A stretch of DNA of 64,000 nt from the NCBI GenBank assembly GCA_964433675.1, contig CAYSSJ010000007.1:1-64000 (forward strand), read 5' to 3'. This DNA comes from CAYSSJ01 sp964433675. GTDB lineage: Bacteria > Cloacimonadota > Cloacimonadia > Cloacimonadales > TCS61. A program made the translations under genes and the position numbers. Position 1 is the first letter of the stretch, and each line of letters opens with the position of its first letter. Below are positions 54,117 to 62,334 of the stretch, piece after piece. Under the pieces are notes generated by a model. The model made no database searches. It was not told the DNA's origin and saw only the letters and a program-made list of their open reading frames with translations.

Positions 54117-54302
54117 TTACTCTTTCCGCTTCTTTATACTTGATCCTCCTTTTTGTGCCCGGATCACCGTACCTCCAACTATTAAGATCAGTCCTATCGA
54201 GACAATTGTGTCACCACCCGATGCCAGTTTTATCCCTCTGATAACTTAAATGGCACCTATCACATTATATAATGCTGTTTTCCAATCAAACCGAACTTTC
54301 AT
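54117..54302 (-). pseudogene. Broken small membrane protein gene (in-frame TAA)
   Basis: An ideal ribosome binding site (AAAGGAGGCG) stands six to seven bases before an ATG at 54302. The frame reads MKVRFDWKTALYNVIGAI, hits TAA (54246-54248), and then continues in the same frame without another stop for 42 codons, VIRGIKLASGGDTIVSIG, then a hydrophobic stretch LILIVGG and a basic tail RAQKGG...KKRKE, to a stop at 54117-54119. Without the TAA it would be a 60-residue protein with one or two membrane helices. I do not recognise it. A recent nonsense mutation, a sequencing error, or an 18-residue peptide are the options. The rest of the gap 53953-54373 holds family F palindromes. Confidence 0.55.
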
Positions 54303-54373
54303 GATCGCCTCCTTTTTGATCAAATCAGAATTTGATAAAAAACAAACTTCCATTTGTCAAATTATGCCGATAA

Positions 54374-54979
54374 TCATTCTAAATAACTCTCTATATTCAC
54401 TATAATTTCTTCAAACTTTTCTTTCTCTGGGCTATAGGAATATGAGCTTCCAACCAGATACCTGATTTTATTATTAGCATCGATTACTATGTAAAAAGCT
54501 GAAATCAGATCTTGATGAAGCTTTTTTAATCTTGATATATTGTTCCCATTGTTATCCAAAAAGATCTGTACATCCCGTGATATATTTGCTTCTTCCAATC
54601 CCTTTATCGTATCTCTAATATACCAATTCTCCACGAGAAACATTACTTTACCCGGGTATTTTGAAGCAAGATGATTTGCCAGTGATATGTTAGTTCTCTT
54701 ACAACCGCCACACAAATAAGGAGAGCAAGTCACGAACAAGTAGTTTTCTTCTTCTAATAGATCTTCAACATCATAAGTGTCCTGTTCTAAGCTATACAAG
54801 GGAAAAGTAGCAAAGTAAAATTCATCATCAATTACCAAACCATCACAGATTTCTTCTAAGCTGTATTGAGTTGCATATTGTTCGATTATGTTCTCATCCG
54901 TATATGAACATACAGGATAAAAAATAACAAGCACGAGAATAATATATCCTATTCTTCTAGTTGATAAAATTCCAGACAT
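54374..54979 (-). CDS. Membrane-anchored thioredoxin-fold protein
   Basis: 201 residues. A hydrophobic N-terminus (10-26, IGYIILVLVIFYPVCS) acts as signal or anchor. The remainder looks like a thioredoxin fold: a strand NYLFVTCSPY, then CGGC, a long helix, VMFLVENWYI, and AFYIVIDANNKIRYLVG, which matches the late strand pair of TlpA/AhpC-type proteins. The CGGC pair, with further Cys nearby, could be redox-active or metal-binding. The start overlaps the upstream propeller gene by 31 bp, so they are coupled. It is probably an exported redox or reductant protein; its partner is likely the propeller protein. No close family recognised. Confidence 0.6.
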   Translation of the reverse strand: MSGILSTRRIGYIILVLVIFYPVCSYTDENIIEQYATQYSLEEICDGLVIDDEFYFATFPLYSLEQDTYDVEDLLEEENYLFVTCSPYLCGGCKRTNISLANHLASKYPGKVMFLVENWYIRDTIKGLEEANISRDVQIFLDNNGNNISRLKKLHQDLISAFYIVIDANNKIRYLVGSSYSYSPEKEKFEEIIVNIESYLE

Positions 54980-56169
54980 AACTCCTCCTCATCCATATTT
55001 AGTCCAACAACAATATCTTCGAATGATGAAACAGGTATGAAATCTATCGGGTAAAAAGCTTCTACAAAGCGATTATTTTTTAGAGAATAGATAAAGAGAA
55101 ACTTATCATATCCTTTCATTTCTGCAATAGTGGATGAATGGCAGTAATAAAGGACAATAAGCTCCATTTTTTCATTAATGATAATACTATGTAATTTGCT
55201 ATATCTATCGGTTATCGATTGTACATTTCTACTTTCGAGCTTATCATATATTTGTTTTTCTTCTTCTCTGAATCTCTGAAAATCTTCAATTTTGATTGAA
55301 TCGACAACTGAGTAGTTATTATCAAATATAAACACATCTGTACCGAAAGTATTGACGGCAAAAATATGTTCATTGTATAATTCGTAAAGTACTGTATCGT
55401 ATATACCACCGGTAGCTATTGATTCCCATAAATACTTAACATTGGGGTTTTGTTTGATATATTCTTCATCACGATCAAGTATTTCCAAAGTTCTTTTATA
55501 ATCATAGCTTATAAAATTTCTATATGCTGTACTGGGCATAATTGTATCTAACAAATCAAGGCTTCTTGACTGAGGGTACCTTTCATCATAAACGATTTTA
55601 GCAATAAAACCGGCATTATCATTTTCTCTCAAATACGAACTAGGCTTACTGCCCAAGAACATACCCTCTTTTATATAAAATGAATAACTGTAGAACATCC
55701 CACTTGTATCTATAGAATACAGAAATGGGAATTCGTCTGGTGCTATCCGGAAAGCAGAAACTCTTTTGGTAACTGAGTCATACACGTACAATATATCATT
55801 CGTTATTTTTATACAAGAGATATCAATTATTCCCCCATTAGCAAAACTGTTAAATTGACCAATAGAATTAACGTAATTACCTTCATTATCGAAAACTGCT
55901 AATAATTGCGCTTTATTTGGACTGGATGATGTCATAATACCTTGACTTTTTGAAGTTTCTTTGCTTATTAATGGGAAAAACAGAAGCTGATATTCATCGC
56001 TAAAAGCCATGCCCGAAGATATACCGTATTTATATATTCCAAAAGTAGCAGTATAATCGAAGTCATCCAAACCAGATGTGTCCAAAACCACGCTGTTGAT
56101 TATTTCCAAATTTATACCATGGGAATATGAAGACACAAATAATAAGATAATTAAAATCATTTTATTCAT
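54949..56169 (-). CDS. Exported six-bladed beta-propeller-like protein
   Basis: 406 residues with a signal peptide (1-19). The body has blade-like repeats with FDNEGNYVNSIGQF, VYDSVTKRVSAF, AVNTFGTDVFIFDNN and FIYSLKNNRFV, which I read as the 6-bladed propeller (NHL/DUF4934-like) common in the Bacteroidetes and relatives. GGAGG stands seven bases before the start. The two-gene unit (this and the thioredoxin-fold gene) is AT-richer than its surroundings and is bounded by family F repeats, so it could be an inserted cassette. Function unknown; in Bacteroides such propellers occur next to peptide-maturation or thioredoxin genes. Confidence 0.65.
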   Translation of the reverse strand: MNKMILIILLFVSSYSHGINLEIINSVVLDTSGLDDFDYTATFGIYKYGISSGMAFSDEYQLLFFPLISKETSKSQGIMTSSSPNKAQLLAVFDNEGNYVNSIGQFNSFANGGIIDISCIKITNDILYVYDSVTKRVSAFRIAPDEFPFLYSIDTSGMFYSYSFYIKEGMFLGSKPSSYLRENDNAGFIAKIVYDERYPQSRSLDLLDTIMPSTAYRNFISYDYKRTLEILDRDEEYIKQNPNVKYLWESIATGGIYDTVLYELYNEHIFAVNTFGTDVFIFDNNYSVVDSIKIEDFQRFREEEKQIYDKLESRNVQSITDRYSKLHSIIINEKMELIVLYYCHSSTIAEMKGYDKFLFIYSLKNNRFVEAFYPIDFIPVSSFEDIVVGLNMDEEELCLEFYQLEE

Positions 56170-56294
56170 TCTATTGCCTCCTTAATTACTAATTTAGGCT
56201 GTTTAAAACAATAATAAGCAAGCTATCGCTCGTCAAGTTTTTTTCGTTTTTTTTATTTTTTCCTCCGCATGCTATCTTACGTTTCTGTAGCACC

Positions 56295-56384
56295 GTAGGA
56301 CAATTTACCAAATTGTCCTTTCTTTTCAAACCAGCTCTATTCCTGTACCATTTTACCATTGGAAAATTTGCCAAATTTCCTCGT
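56295..56384. repeat. Palindromic family F unit, right of the two-gene cassette
   Basis: The palindrome GGACAATTT-ACC-AAATTGTCC (from 56295) and GGAAAATTT-GCC-AAATTTCC (56361-56380) are joined by a spacer like that at 54008-54043. It is a direct repeat of 53981-54070, and with it brackets the two-gene cassette. The gap 56170-56452 holds nothing else. Confidence 0.8.
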
Positions 56385-56452
56385 TTTACCACATCAAATG
56401 TCATTTTATATAACATTGCGCAAATTTGTGTCCGTGTTTTTTTTTGTTACCA

Positions 56453-57724
56453 TCAATATATTCCCAAAACCTCTTCCCCACTATAAACTTGATATCTCAG
56501 ATATGTCATCATCAGCTCATAATTTGTCTTATGAAGTTCGATCTCGCTTTTTGCTTTTTCATTTTCGGCATTATTGAATTCCAGAAAGTCAACAATACCC
56601 GAGCGATATCTTGCCTTAGCAAGTTCATACTTCTTTACTGCCAGTTCGTTTTTTTGTTGGTGTATCTCCAATTCATCTTGCTTCAACGAGATATCGAGCA
56701 GAAATTCACTCATCTTATTGTTCGTTTCCTTCATAGTCTCATTATAGTGTATCTCCCTCTTTCTGCTCTGATATTTAGCAATAGCATGCTTGCTGCGTCT
56801 GGAGAAGTAATCTCCCAATGGATAAGACAATGTTAGTGCGACAGTCCAATCCGAGTTTCTCATTACCGAATCGATCTGGTTGCCTACTGTCTCATAGTTA
56901 TCATTGCTATCCTTCAAATAATCTATATCCGACCATTGATAAATACCTTCCAAAGACAATCTCGGCAATAGATTGGCAAAGCTCCTTTTCAGAGCGTTTT
57001 CTGATAGCTCAACCTGATGAGTAGCCAATTGCACATCATAGTTATATTCTGGTTTTTTAGGAATGCTATCCGGGATATTGATGAAATAATCTTGCAAAGC
57101 ATCGATATCGGGCTGGAATCCGACTATTCTTTCCAGTTCATTTAGATTGGTAGCAATGTCTCTTTCCGTACGTTTGATCTGGAGAAGAGCATTTTGCATC
57201 TCGATCTGTACCGAATAGAGATCGAGCTCATTTTTAACACCGCTTTTGAGCATCTCCTGCAAATAACTCTCTTCTACTTCATAGATCTCCAAAGATCTGT
57301 TATGAACCATCCGTTCTTTCTTCAAGATCAGCAGTTCGGTGTAGATCTGCACAATTTCGAGCACCAATTCTCTTTGCTTCTCACGCAGGTCCAAAGTGCT
57401 GATCTCTTCTTCAATTTGAGCAGCTTTGAGTGAATAATACCGTTCATCAAACAGATCTAAGTTTTGTGAAACAGAGAGCGTTTTTGCCAAAAGCCAATTA
57501 CCTGATTTTCCATAATTGCTCTGCGTGGATGCAGTTATATCCGGTAGAAAATCCGTTCGAGATGAGCGCAGTGACATTGCCGCACTTTTTCGATCCATTT
57601 CAGCCTGACGAATCAATCCCGAATTCTTCAAACCGGCATCAACACAATCTTCCAAAGTGATCTGCCCATATAGTCCTACTCCAAACAGTACAATCGACAT
57701 AATTATGAATAATTTCATCATCAC
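56453..57724 (-). CDS. TolC-like outer membrane efflux protein
   Basis: 423 residues with a signal peptide (1-20). The two OEP repeats have the usual long coiled-coil helices (about 60-200 and 270-400; LREKQRELVLEIVQIYTELL) and the TALTLSYPLGDYFSRRSKHA-like strand between them, which is shared by TolC-family proteins. The protein forms the outer-membrane channel through which the RND pump exports substrate. It is the last gene of the efflux operon, five bases after the RND stop. Length is typical. Substrate unknown. Confidence 0.92.
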   Translation of the reverse strand: MMMKLFIIMSIVLFGVGLYGQITLEDCVDAGLKNSGLIRQAEMDRKSAAMSLRSSRTDFLPDITASTQSNYGKSGNWLLAKTLSVSQNLDLFDERYYSLKAAQIEEEISTLDLREKQRELVLEIVQIYTELLILKKERMVHNRSLEIYEVEESYLQEMLKSGVKNELDLYSVQIEMQNALLQIKRTERDIATNLNELERIVGFQPDIDALQDYFINIPDSIPKKPEYNYDVQLATHQVELSENALKRSFANLLPRLSLEGIYQWSDIDYLKDSNDNYETVGNQIDSVMRNSDWTVALTLSYPLGDYFSRRSKHAIAKYQSRKREIHYNETMKETNNKMSEFLLDISLKQDELEIHQQKNELAVKKYELAKARYRSGIVDFLEFNNAENEKAKSEIELHKTNYELMMTYLRYQVYSGEEVLGIY

Positions 57725-57729
57725 CTCAT

Positions 57730-60700
57730 CTATTTATCTTTTACTAATATCGAATAAATCAAAGGTATGAATAGCAAGGTAAGAAATGTGGCGGAAAGCA
57801 TCCCACCGATAACCGATACAGCCATCGCCGACTGCAATTCTGCAGAACTACCGATAGCCAAAGCAAGTGGTAAAAGACCAAAAACAGTGGTAAAAGTGGT
57901 CATTAGAATCGGACGGAACCTTACTCTACCTGCATTTAAGATAGCTTCACGTAAAATCATCCCTCCACGATGCAATCTGTTTATCCTATCGACGAGTAAG
58001 ATCGCATCGTTAACAATGATCCCTGCGAGAATTATCATGCCCAAGGTGGACATCACATTGATCGAGGTCTGCGTTAAGAACAGTGCTAAAGCTACCCCGA
58101 TCAAACCCATCGGTACGGTGAACATCACGATAAACGGCAACAAAAACGATTCGAATTGCGAAGCAAGGATCATATAAACCAACAAGATAGCAAAAGCCAG
58201 AGCGAGCAGCAGAGAATGCAAAGATTCGTCTATTTGTTCGTTCAATCCTTCGATTCGCAAAAACAGATCTTCTTGCTCATCGAATTCGCTTCTGATCGCT
58301 TCTAATTCACTTAATGCATTATTGATGCTACCGTGAAATTTCATCCTAGTAGATAGCACTCTGAATTGATTGATATGTTCAATCTCCTGAGGCATCTGCT
58401 TCTCTTCTGCTGTCACAAATGTAGCCAACGGATACAAATTGCCACCCGAGACAATATTCATTTTGAGAAGTTCATCCAAATCGAGAGTTTCATCACTCTG
58501 CAAAGTGATATCAATCTTATCGCTGAATAGATGGAAATCACTTATCTTATCACCGGCTACATAGGTCCTCAGTGCCCGCGATATATTGGCAACATCTATA
58601 TTGTATAGAGCCAGCGCATCACGATCGATCTTCATATGAATATAGGGAGTTTTATTATCATAATCGGATTTTACATCGTAAAATATGTCACTTTCTATGA
58701 TCCTTCTATTTATTTGGGCAGCGAGAGCTTCCATTTTGTCGAGTTGCAAACAGTAGATCCTGAGCACAAGCCCCATCTCCCCCAGATCCAGAAGTGAGAG
58801 CAATTCATTATCCCCGCGCGTAAAACCATATCCTACCGGTAGCTTAATGAGCTCTTCTCGCATCTTATCTATAACATCTTCCGTCTTGTATCTTCTGTGG
58901 ATATTAACCTTGATCTCTGCCAAATTATCGGTTTTTGACCGCTCCAGATAATAAGAGAGTTTGTCATCGGTTGATCTTCCGATCGAAGAAAAAAAGTCTT
59001 TCACTCTATGGTCGCTTTCCAGTTTTGCTTCGATATTGCGAACTATTTCATCTGTCGAAGATAAGGATGTGCCGGGTTCTAATTTCAATAAGATAGTAAA
59101 GGTTGGTTGTTCGAATTCGGGGAAAAACTCTTTTTCGTGCCACCACAGAATTAGCAAACTAATCCCGAAAACGACCAAAAAGATCAACAAAGTAGGTAAA
59201 ACATTGTCCAGTGCTTTTGATAATATGAGCAAATAACGCTCACGAGCACGAATGAAAATTTTCTGAAAAGTTTTGTAGATCCGTTTTAAAAATGATCCGA
59301 CCAACTTCCAAGCATAAGCAAGCAGTATGTTAACCAATCGTGCCAGAAAAACGATAAACTTTACAAAAATTTTGATCGGAATCAAGCTAATTGAAATCAA
59401 CCGATTTTGCAGAAGCAACCATTTTCTCTTTGGCTTAGATTTGAACTTTTCCTTTTTTCCCGGTTTTTCTTTGGAACGTTCCCGCAGAGAAGCCAGCATC
59501 GGCAGAAGAGTGACAGAGACCAAAAGTGAAGCTAGCAAAGCGAAAGCAACCGTCATAGCTTGCTGTTTGAACAGAGAAGCTGCAATTCCTTTTACAAAAA
59601 GGAGAGGCAGGAATACTGCTATAGTCGTCAAAGTGGAAGCGGTGATAGCCATCCCGACCTCTTTAGTTCCTTTGAATGCTGCCAGAAGCCAGTTATTCCC
59701 TTCTTCACGATATCTGAATATGCTTTCTGAGACGACGATAGAATTATCCACCAGCATCCCGATTCCCAGTGCTATTCCGGAAAGAGAGATGATATTGATC
59801 GTAATATTACCAAAAAACATCATTATAAAAGTAGCCAGAACTGCTATCGGAATCACTATGGCAATATGAAGCGGACTTTTAAGGTCGCTGAGGAACAAAA
59901 AAAGTACCAGAAAAGCGAGTAAACCTCCGATAAAGATAGCTTCCAAAACTCCTCTGATAGAATCATTGATAAAATGAGAATGGTCAACGGAAACATGAAA
60001 GTGAAGATCGGGATATTCTGTTTCGAATTCTGCCAGAGTTTTTTTGACTGTATCACAAACTCTCACCGTGTTTGCTCCGGCTTCTTTTCGGATCATGATA
60101 CCGAGTGTGCGATTGCGGTTCAATCTGGTTATGCTGCTCTCATCTTTGAAAGTTCTTCTCACGGTAGCAACATCCCCCAGAAAAATCACACTACCATCAT
60201 CAGAATATGATATAGGGGTGTTTTCGATATCTTCAATCGTTCTAAATTCACCCGATACTCTAATGTTGAATCGATAAAATCCCTCCCGGATGCTTCCACT
60301 CGGGATTCTGATGTTTGCTCGATTTATCCGATCAGCAACTTGATCAAACTTTAACCCGAAACTATTAATTTTAGTTCTATCCAGTTGGATTTGGATCTCT
60401 TCTTCCAAGTCACCGATAATATCGGCAGCAGCCACTCCGCTTAGTTGCAGCAATCTTTTTTTGATGTAGTTCTCTGCTGTGTTTTGGATGGTACTGATAT
60501 CATCAGCATCTTTTCCGGAGACAGATAGGTACATGATCGGAGCTTCGGAAGGGTCCAATCTGGCAATATTGGGACGCTCAGCCTCGTTGGGTAAACGATA
60601 ACGTAAATTATCCAACTTTTCGCGCAGTTGCAAAGATGCATATTTCATGTCCGTCCCCCAATTATAATCCAGAGTAACGATAGAGACATCGTCTCTGGAT

Positions 60701-60948
60701 ATTGAGGTAACGCGACGCACATCTTTGAGGGTAGAAACCACTTCTTCTATCGGATCGGTAATCATCTCCTCAATTTCCTGAGGTGAGGCATTACCGTATG
60801 AAGTTATCACCGTCAGTTTCGGATAACTTAGATCAGGCAAAAATTCGATCGGTAACTGAACGAAAGAAACAATCCCGGCAAACAGGATCAAGAGATAAAA
60901 CATTATCACCGTGATAGGACGATTGATACAAATCTTTGTAATCTTCAT
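57730..60948 (-). CDS. RND efflux transporter
   Basis: 1072 residues, slightly longer than AcrB. It starts with the TM1 motif ITKICINRPITVIMFYLLIL and has two large periplasmic loops and TM4 with GLGIGMLVDN-like LGIGMLVDNSIVVSE. A single Asp-Asn replaces the usual DD pair of AcrB. Between TM6 and TM7 there is an unusually long, basic cytoplasmic insertion (about 480-575) with lysine-rich GKKEKFKSKPKRK followed by amphipathic helices. The start overlaps an 89-codon repeat-derived frame by four bases. It probably pairs with the RND protein encoded upstream as in MdtB/MdtC. Confidence 0.93.
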   Translation of the reverse strand: MKITKICINRPITVIMFYLLILFAGIVSFVQLPIEFLPDLSYPKLTVITSYGNASPQEIEEMITDPIEEVVSTLKDVRRVTSISRDDVSIVTLDYNWGTDMKYASLQLREKLDNLRYRLPNEAERPNIARLDPSEAPIMYLSVSGKDADDISTIQNTAENYIKKRLLQLSGVAAADIIGDLEEEIQIQLDRTKINSFGLKFDQVADRINRANIRIPSGSIREGFYRFNIRVSGEFRTIEDIENTPISYSDDGSVIFLGDVATVRRTFKDESSITRLNRNRTLGIMIRKEAGANTVRVCDTVKKTLAEFETEYPDLHFHVSVDHSHFINDSIRGVLEAIFIGGLLAFLVLFLFLSDLKSPLHIAIVIPIAVLATFIMMFFGNITINIISLSGIALGIGMLVDNSIVVSESIFRYREEGNNWLLAAFKGTKEVGMAITASTLTTIAVFLPLLFVKGIAASLFKQQAMTVAFALLASLLVSVTLLPMLASLRERSKEKPGKKEKFKSKPKRKWLLLQNRLISISLIPIKIFVKFIVFLARLVNILLAYAWKLVGSFLKRIYKTFQKIFIRARERYLLILSKALDNVLPTLLIFLVVFGISLLILWWHEKEFFPEFEQPTFTILLKLEPGTSLSSTDEIVRNIEAKLESDHRVKDFFSSIGRSTDDKLSYYLERSKTDNLAEIKVNIHRRYKTEDVIDKMREELIKLPVGYGFTRGDNELLSLLDLGEMGLVLRIYCLQLDKMEALAAQINRRIIESDIFYDVKSDYDNKTPYIHMKIDRDALALYNIDVANISRALRTYVAGDKISDFHLFSDKIDITLQSDETLDLDELLKMNIVSGGNLYPLATFVTAEEKQMPQEIEHINQFRVLSTRMKFHGSINNALSELEAIRSEFDEQEDLFLRIEGLNEQIDESLHSLLLALAFAILLVYMILASQFESFLLPFIVMFTVPMGLIGVALALFLTQTSINVMSTLGMIILAGIIVNDAILLVDRINRLHRGGMILREAILNAGRVRFRPILMTTFTTVFGLLPLALAIGSSAELQSAMAVSVIGGMLSATFLTLLFIPLIYSILVKDK

Positions 60949-60973
60949 AATCTACCTTTGATTATCTCGCACG

Positions 60974-61181
60974 CCAAGATGGTATCTTGCTCTACACAAG
61001 TCCCGTAGAACAATTTATCAAATTGTCCCGCACTCTTACACATGCTATTCTCATGCATTGCTTTGGACAAGATGGTATCTTGTCCTACATAAGTTCCGTA
61101 GGACAATTTATCAAATTGTCCCGTGCTCTTACACATGCTATTCTCCTGCAACGCTTTGGACAAGATGGTATCTTGTCCTAC
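60974..61181. repeat. 93-bp tandem repeats of family F palindromes
   Basis: Palindromes at 60974-60995, 61005-61029, 61065-61088, 61098-61122 and 61158-61181 alternate between the core GACAAGAT-GGT-ATCTTGTC and the core GGACAATTT-ATC-AAATTGTCC, in a 93-bp period. Both types carry GTAGGACAA/TTGTCCTAC arms. They fill the gap between two efflux genes. Because 93 is a multiple of three, the minus strand keeps an open frame (61214-60945) through the repeats. Confidence 0.88.
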
Positions 61182-61188
61182 GATATGC

Positions 61189-62259
61189 CTAAAACCTATC
61201 TCTAAATTTTTCATAAGGGATTACTTCTGTCACTTCGATATTGGCATCGTGTGAGAGAGAGAAATGTCCGTCAATAATAATCTGCTGGTCGGGTAACACA
61301 CCATCTGTGATTTCCAAGAGCGCATTATTTTCCAAACCAGTTTCCACATATTGCCATTTTGCCTTACCTTCCTCGGCAGCAAAGACCAGTTTTCTCCCAT
61401 CGCGGACCAATAATGCATCTTTGGGTATCAGAATTTTGTCCGCATGTCTTTTTGTACCGATCTTCACTTCAGCATACATCCCCTCACGCAGATAACCGTC
61501 ATTTACCAGCCGGACTCTAACCCGACAAGTGCGTGAACTTCTGTCGATAAACGGAGCAATAGATTCTATCCTACCATAATATAATTTCCCCTTTCTGCCG
61601 GGGAACTGAATCACCGCCGGCTGACCAATTTCAATCCGGGTTATTTCCGATTCCAGAATACGCACATCGACATTTAAGTTTCTCAGATCATAAATCGAGG
61701 CAATCTTTGAACCGGTCGAAACATACATCCCCTTCTCCAGATTGAAATCTGTGATCGTGCCTGTGAACGGTGCTTTTATCTGAGCTCTTTCGATTTGCAA
61801 TCGCAGTTTCTCAAGCTCGATCTCTATCTCTTTCAAGCCGGTGCGAATTTTTAACTGCTCCTCATCGATACTGTCATCCATAGCTTTCCAAGCCGAGAGT
61901 TCTCCCAATGCCTTATCTTTCTCCAAGTTCAATCTTTTTTCTTCTAAGAAGAGTTCGTCGATATCGATTTGAGCGATAACCTCATCTTCATTTACGATCC
62001 TATCTTCCTCGATAAACACCTCGGAAATCCTACCACTTGTTTCCGAAAGAATATCGGCTTTGCGGGAAGCAAACAGTGTACCGCTGGCATAGATAAAAAT
62101 GGTGAGTGTATCCAGTTTGGCCGGAGATACAACCACCGGCATCTTTGCGGCAAAAGTGCCGGGAGCCTCCGGAGTCGCTGTGTCTTCCTGCCAAAACTTC
62201 CAGTCGCATCCTGTTAATACAAAAGCGAACATCAATAATAATAATATCCTTTGTTTCAT
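61189..62259 (-). CDS. Membrane fusion protein of the RND efflux system
   Basis: 356 residues, lipoprotein (Cys18 in VLTGC). HlyD/AcrA-type periplasmic adaptor: lipoyl-like SGRISEVFIEEDRIV, a coiled-coil hairpin (about 100-145), a second lipoyl half APFTGTITDFNLEKGMYV, and the barrel domain with YEVKIG-like MYAEVKIGTKRH. It connects inner-membrane RND to the TolC-like protein. It sits between the two RND genes, so all three transporters share one transcript. Its end is only a few bases from the 93-bp palindromic repeats. Confidence 0.93.
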   Translation of the reverse strand: MKQRILLLLMFAFVLTGCDWKFWQEDTATPEAPGTFAAKMPVVVSPAKLDTLTIFIYASGTLFASRKADILSETSGRISEVFIEEDRIVNEDEVIAQIDIDELFLEEKRLNLEKDKALGELSAWKAMDDSIDEEQLKIRTGLKEIEIELEKLRLQIERAQIKAPFTGTITDFNLEKGMYVSTGSKIASIYDLRNLNVDVRILESEITRIEIGQPAVIQFPGRKGKLYYGRIESIAPFIDRSSRTCRVRVRLVNDGYLREGMYAEVKIGTKRHADKILIPKDALLVRDGRKLVFAAEEGKAKWQYVETGLENNALLEITDGVLPDQQIIIDGHFSLSHDANIEVTEVIPYEKFRDRF

Positions 62260-62293
62260 AGTAACCTCTTTATATCTCTATTTTTATCTTCCC

Positions 62294-62320
62294 GTAGGGA
62301 AAATTATTAATTTGCCCCAC
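62294..62320. repeat. Isolated family F palindrome
   Basis: GTAGGGAAAATT-ATT-AATTTGCCCCAC lies in the short gap between the membrane fusion gene and the upstream RND gene. Arms match the GTAGG...CCTAC type with changes. Confidence 0.65.
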
Positions 62321-62334
62321 ATGTTTTCTTTTCA

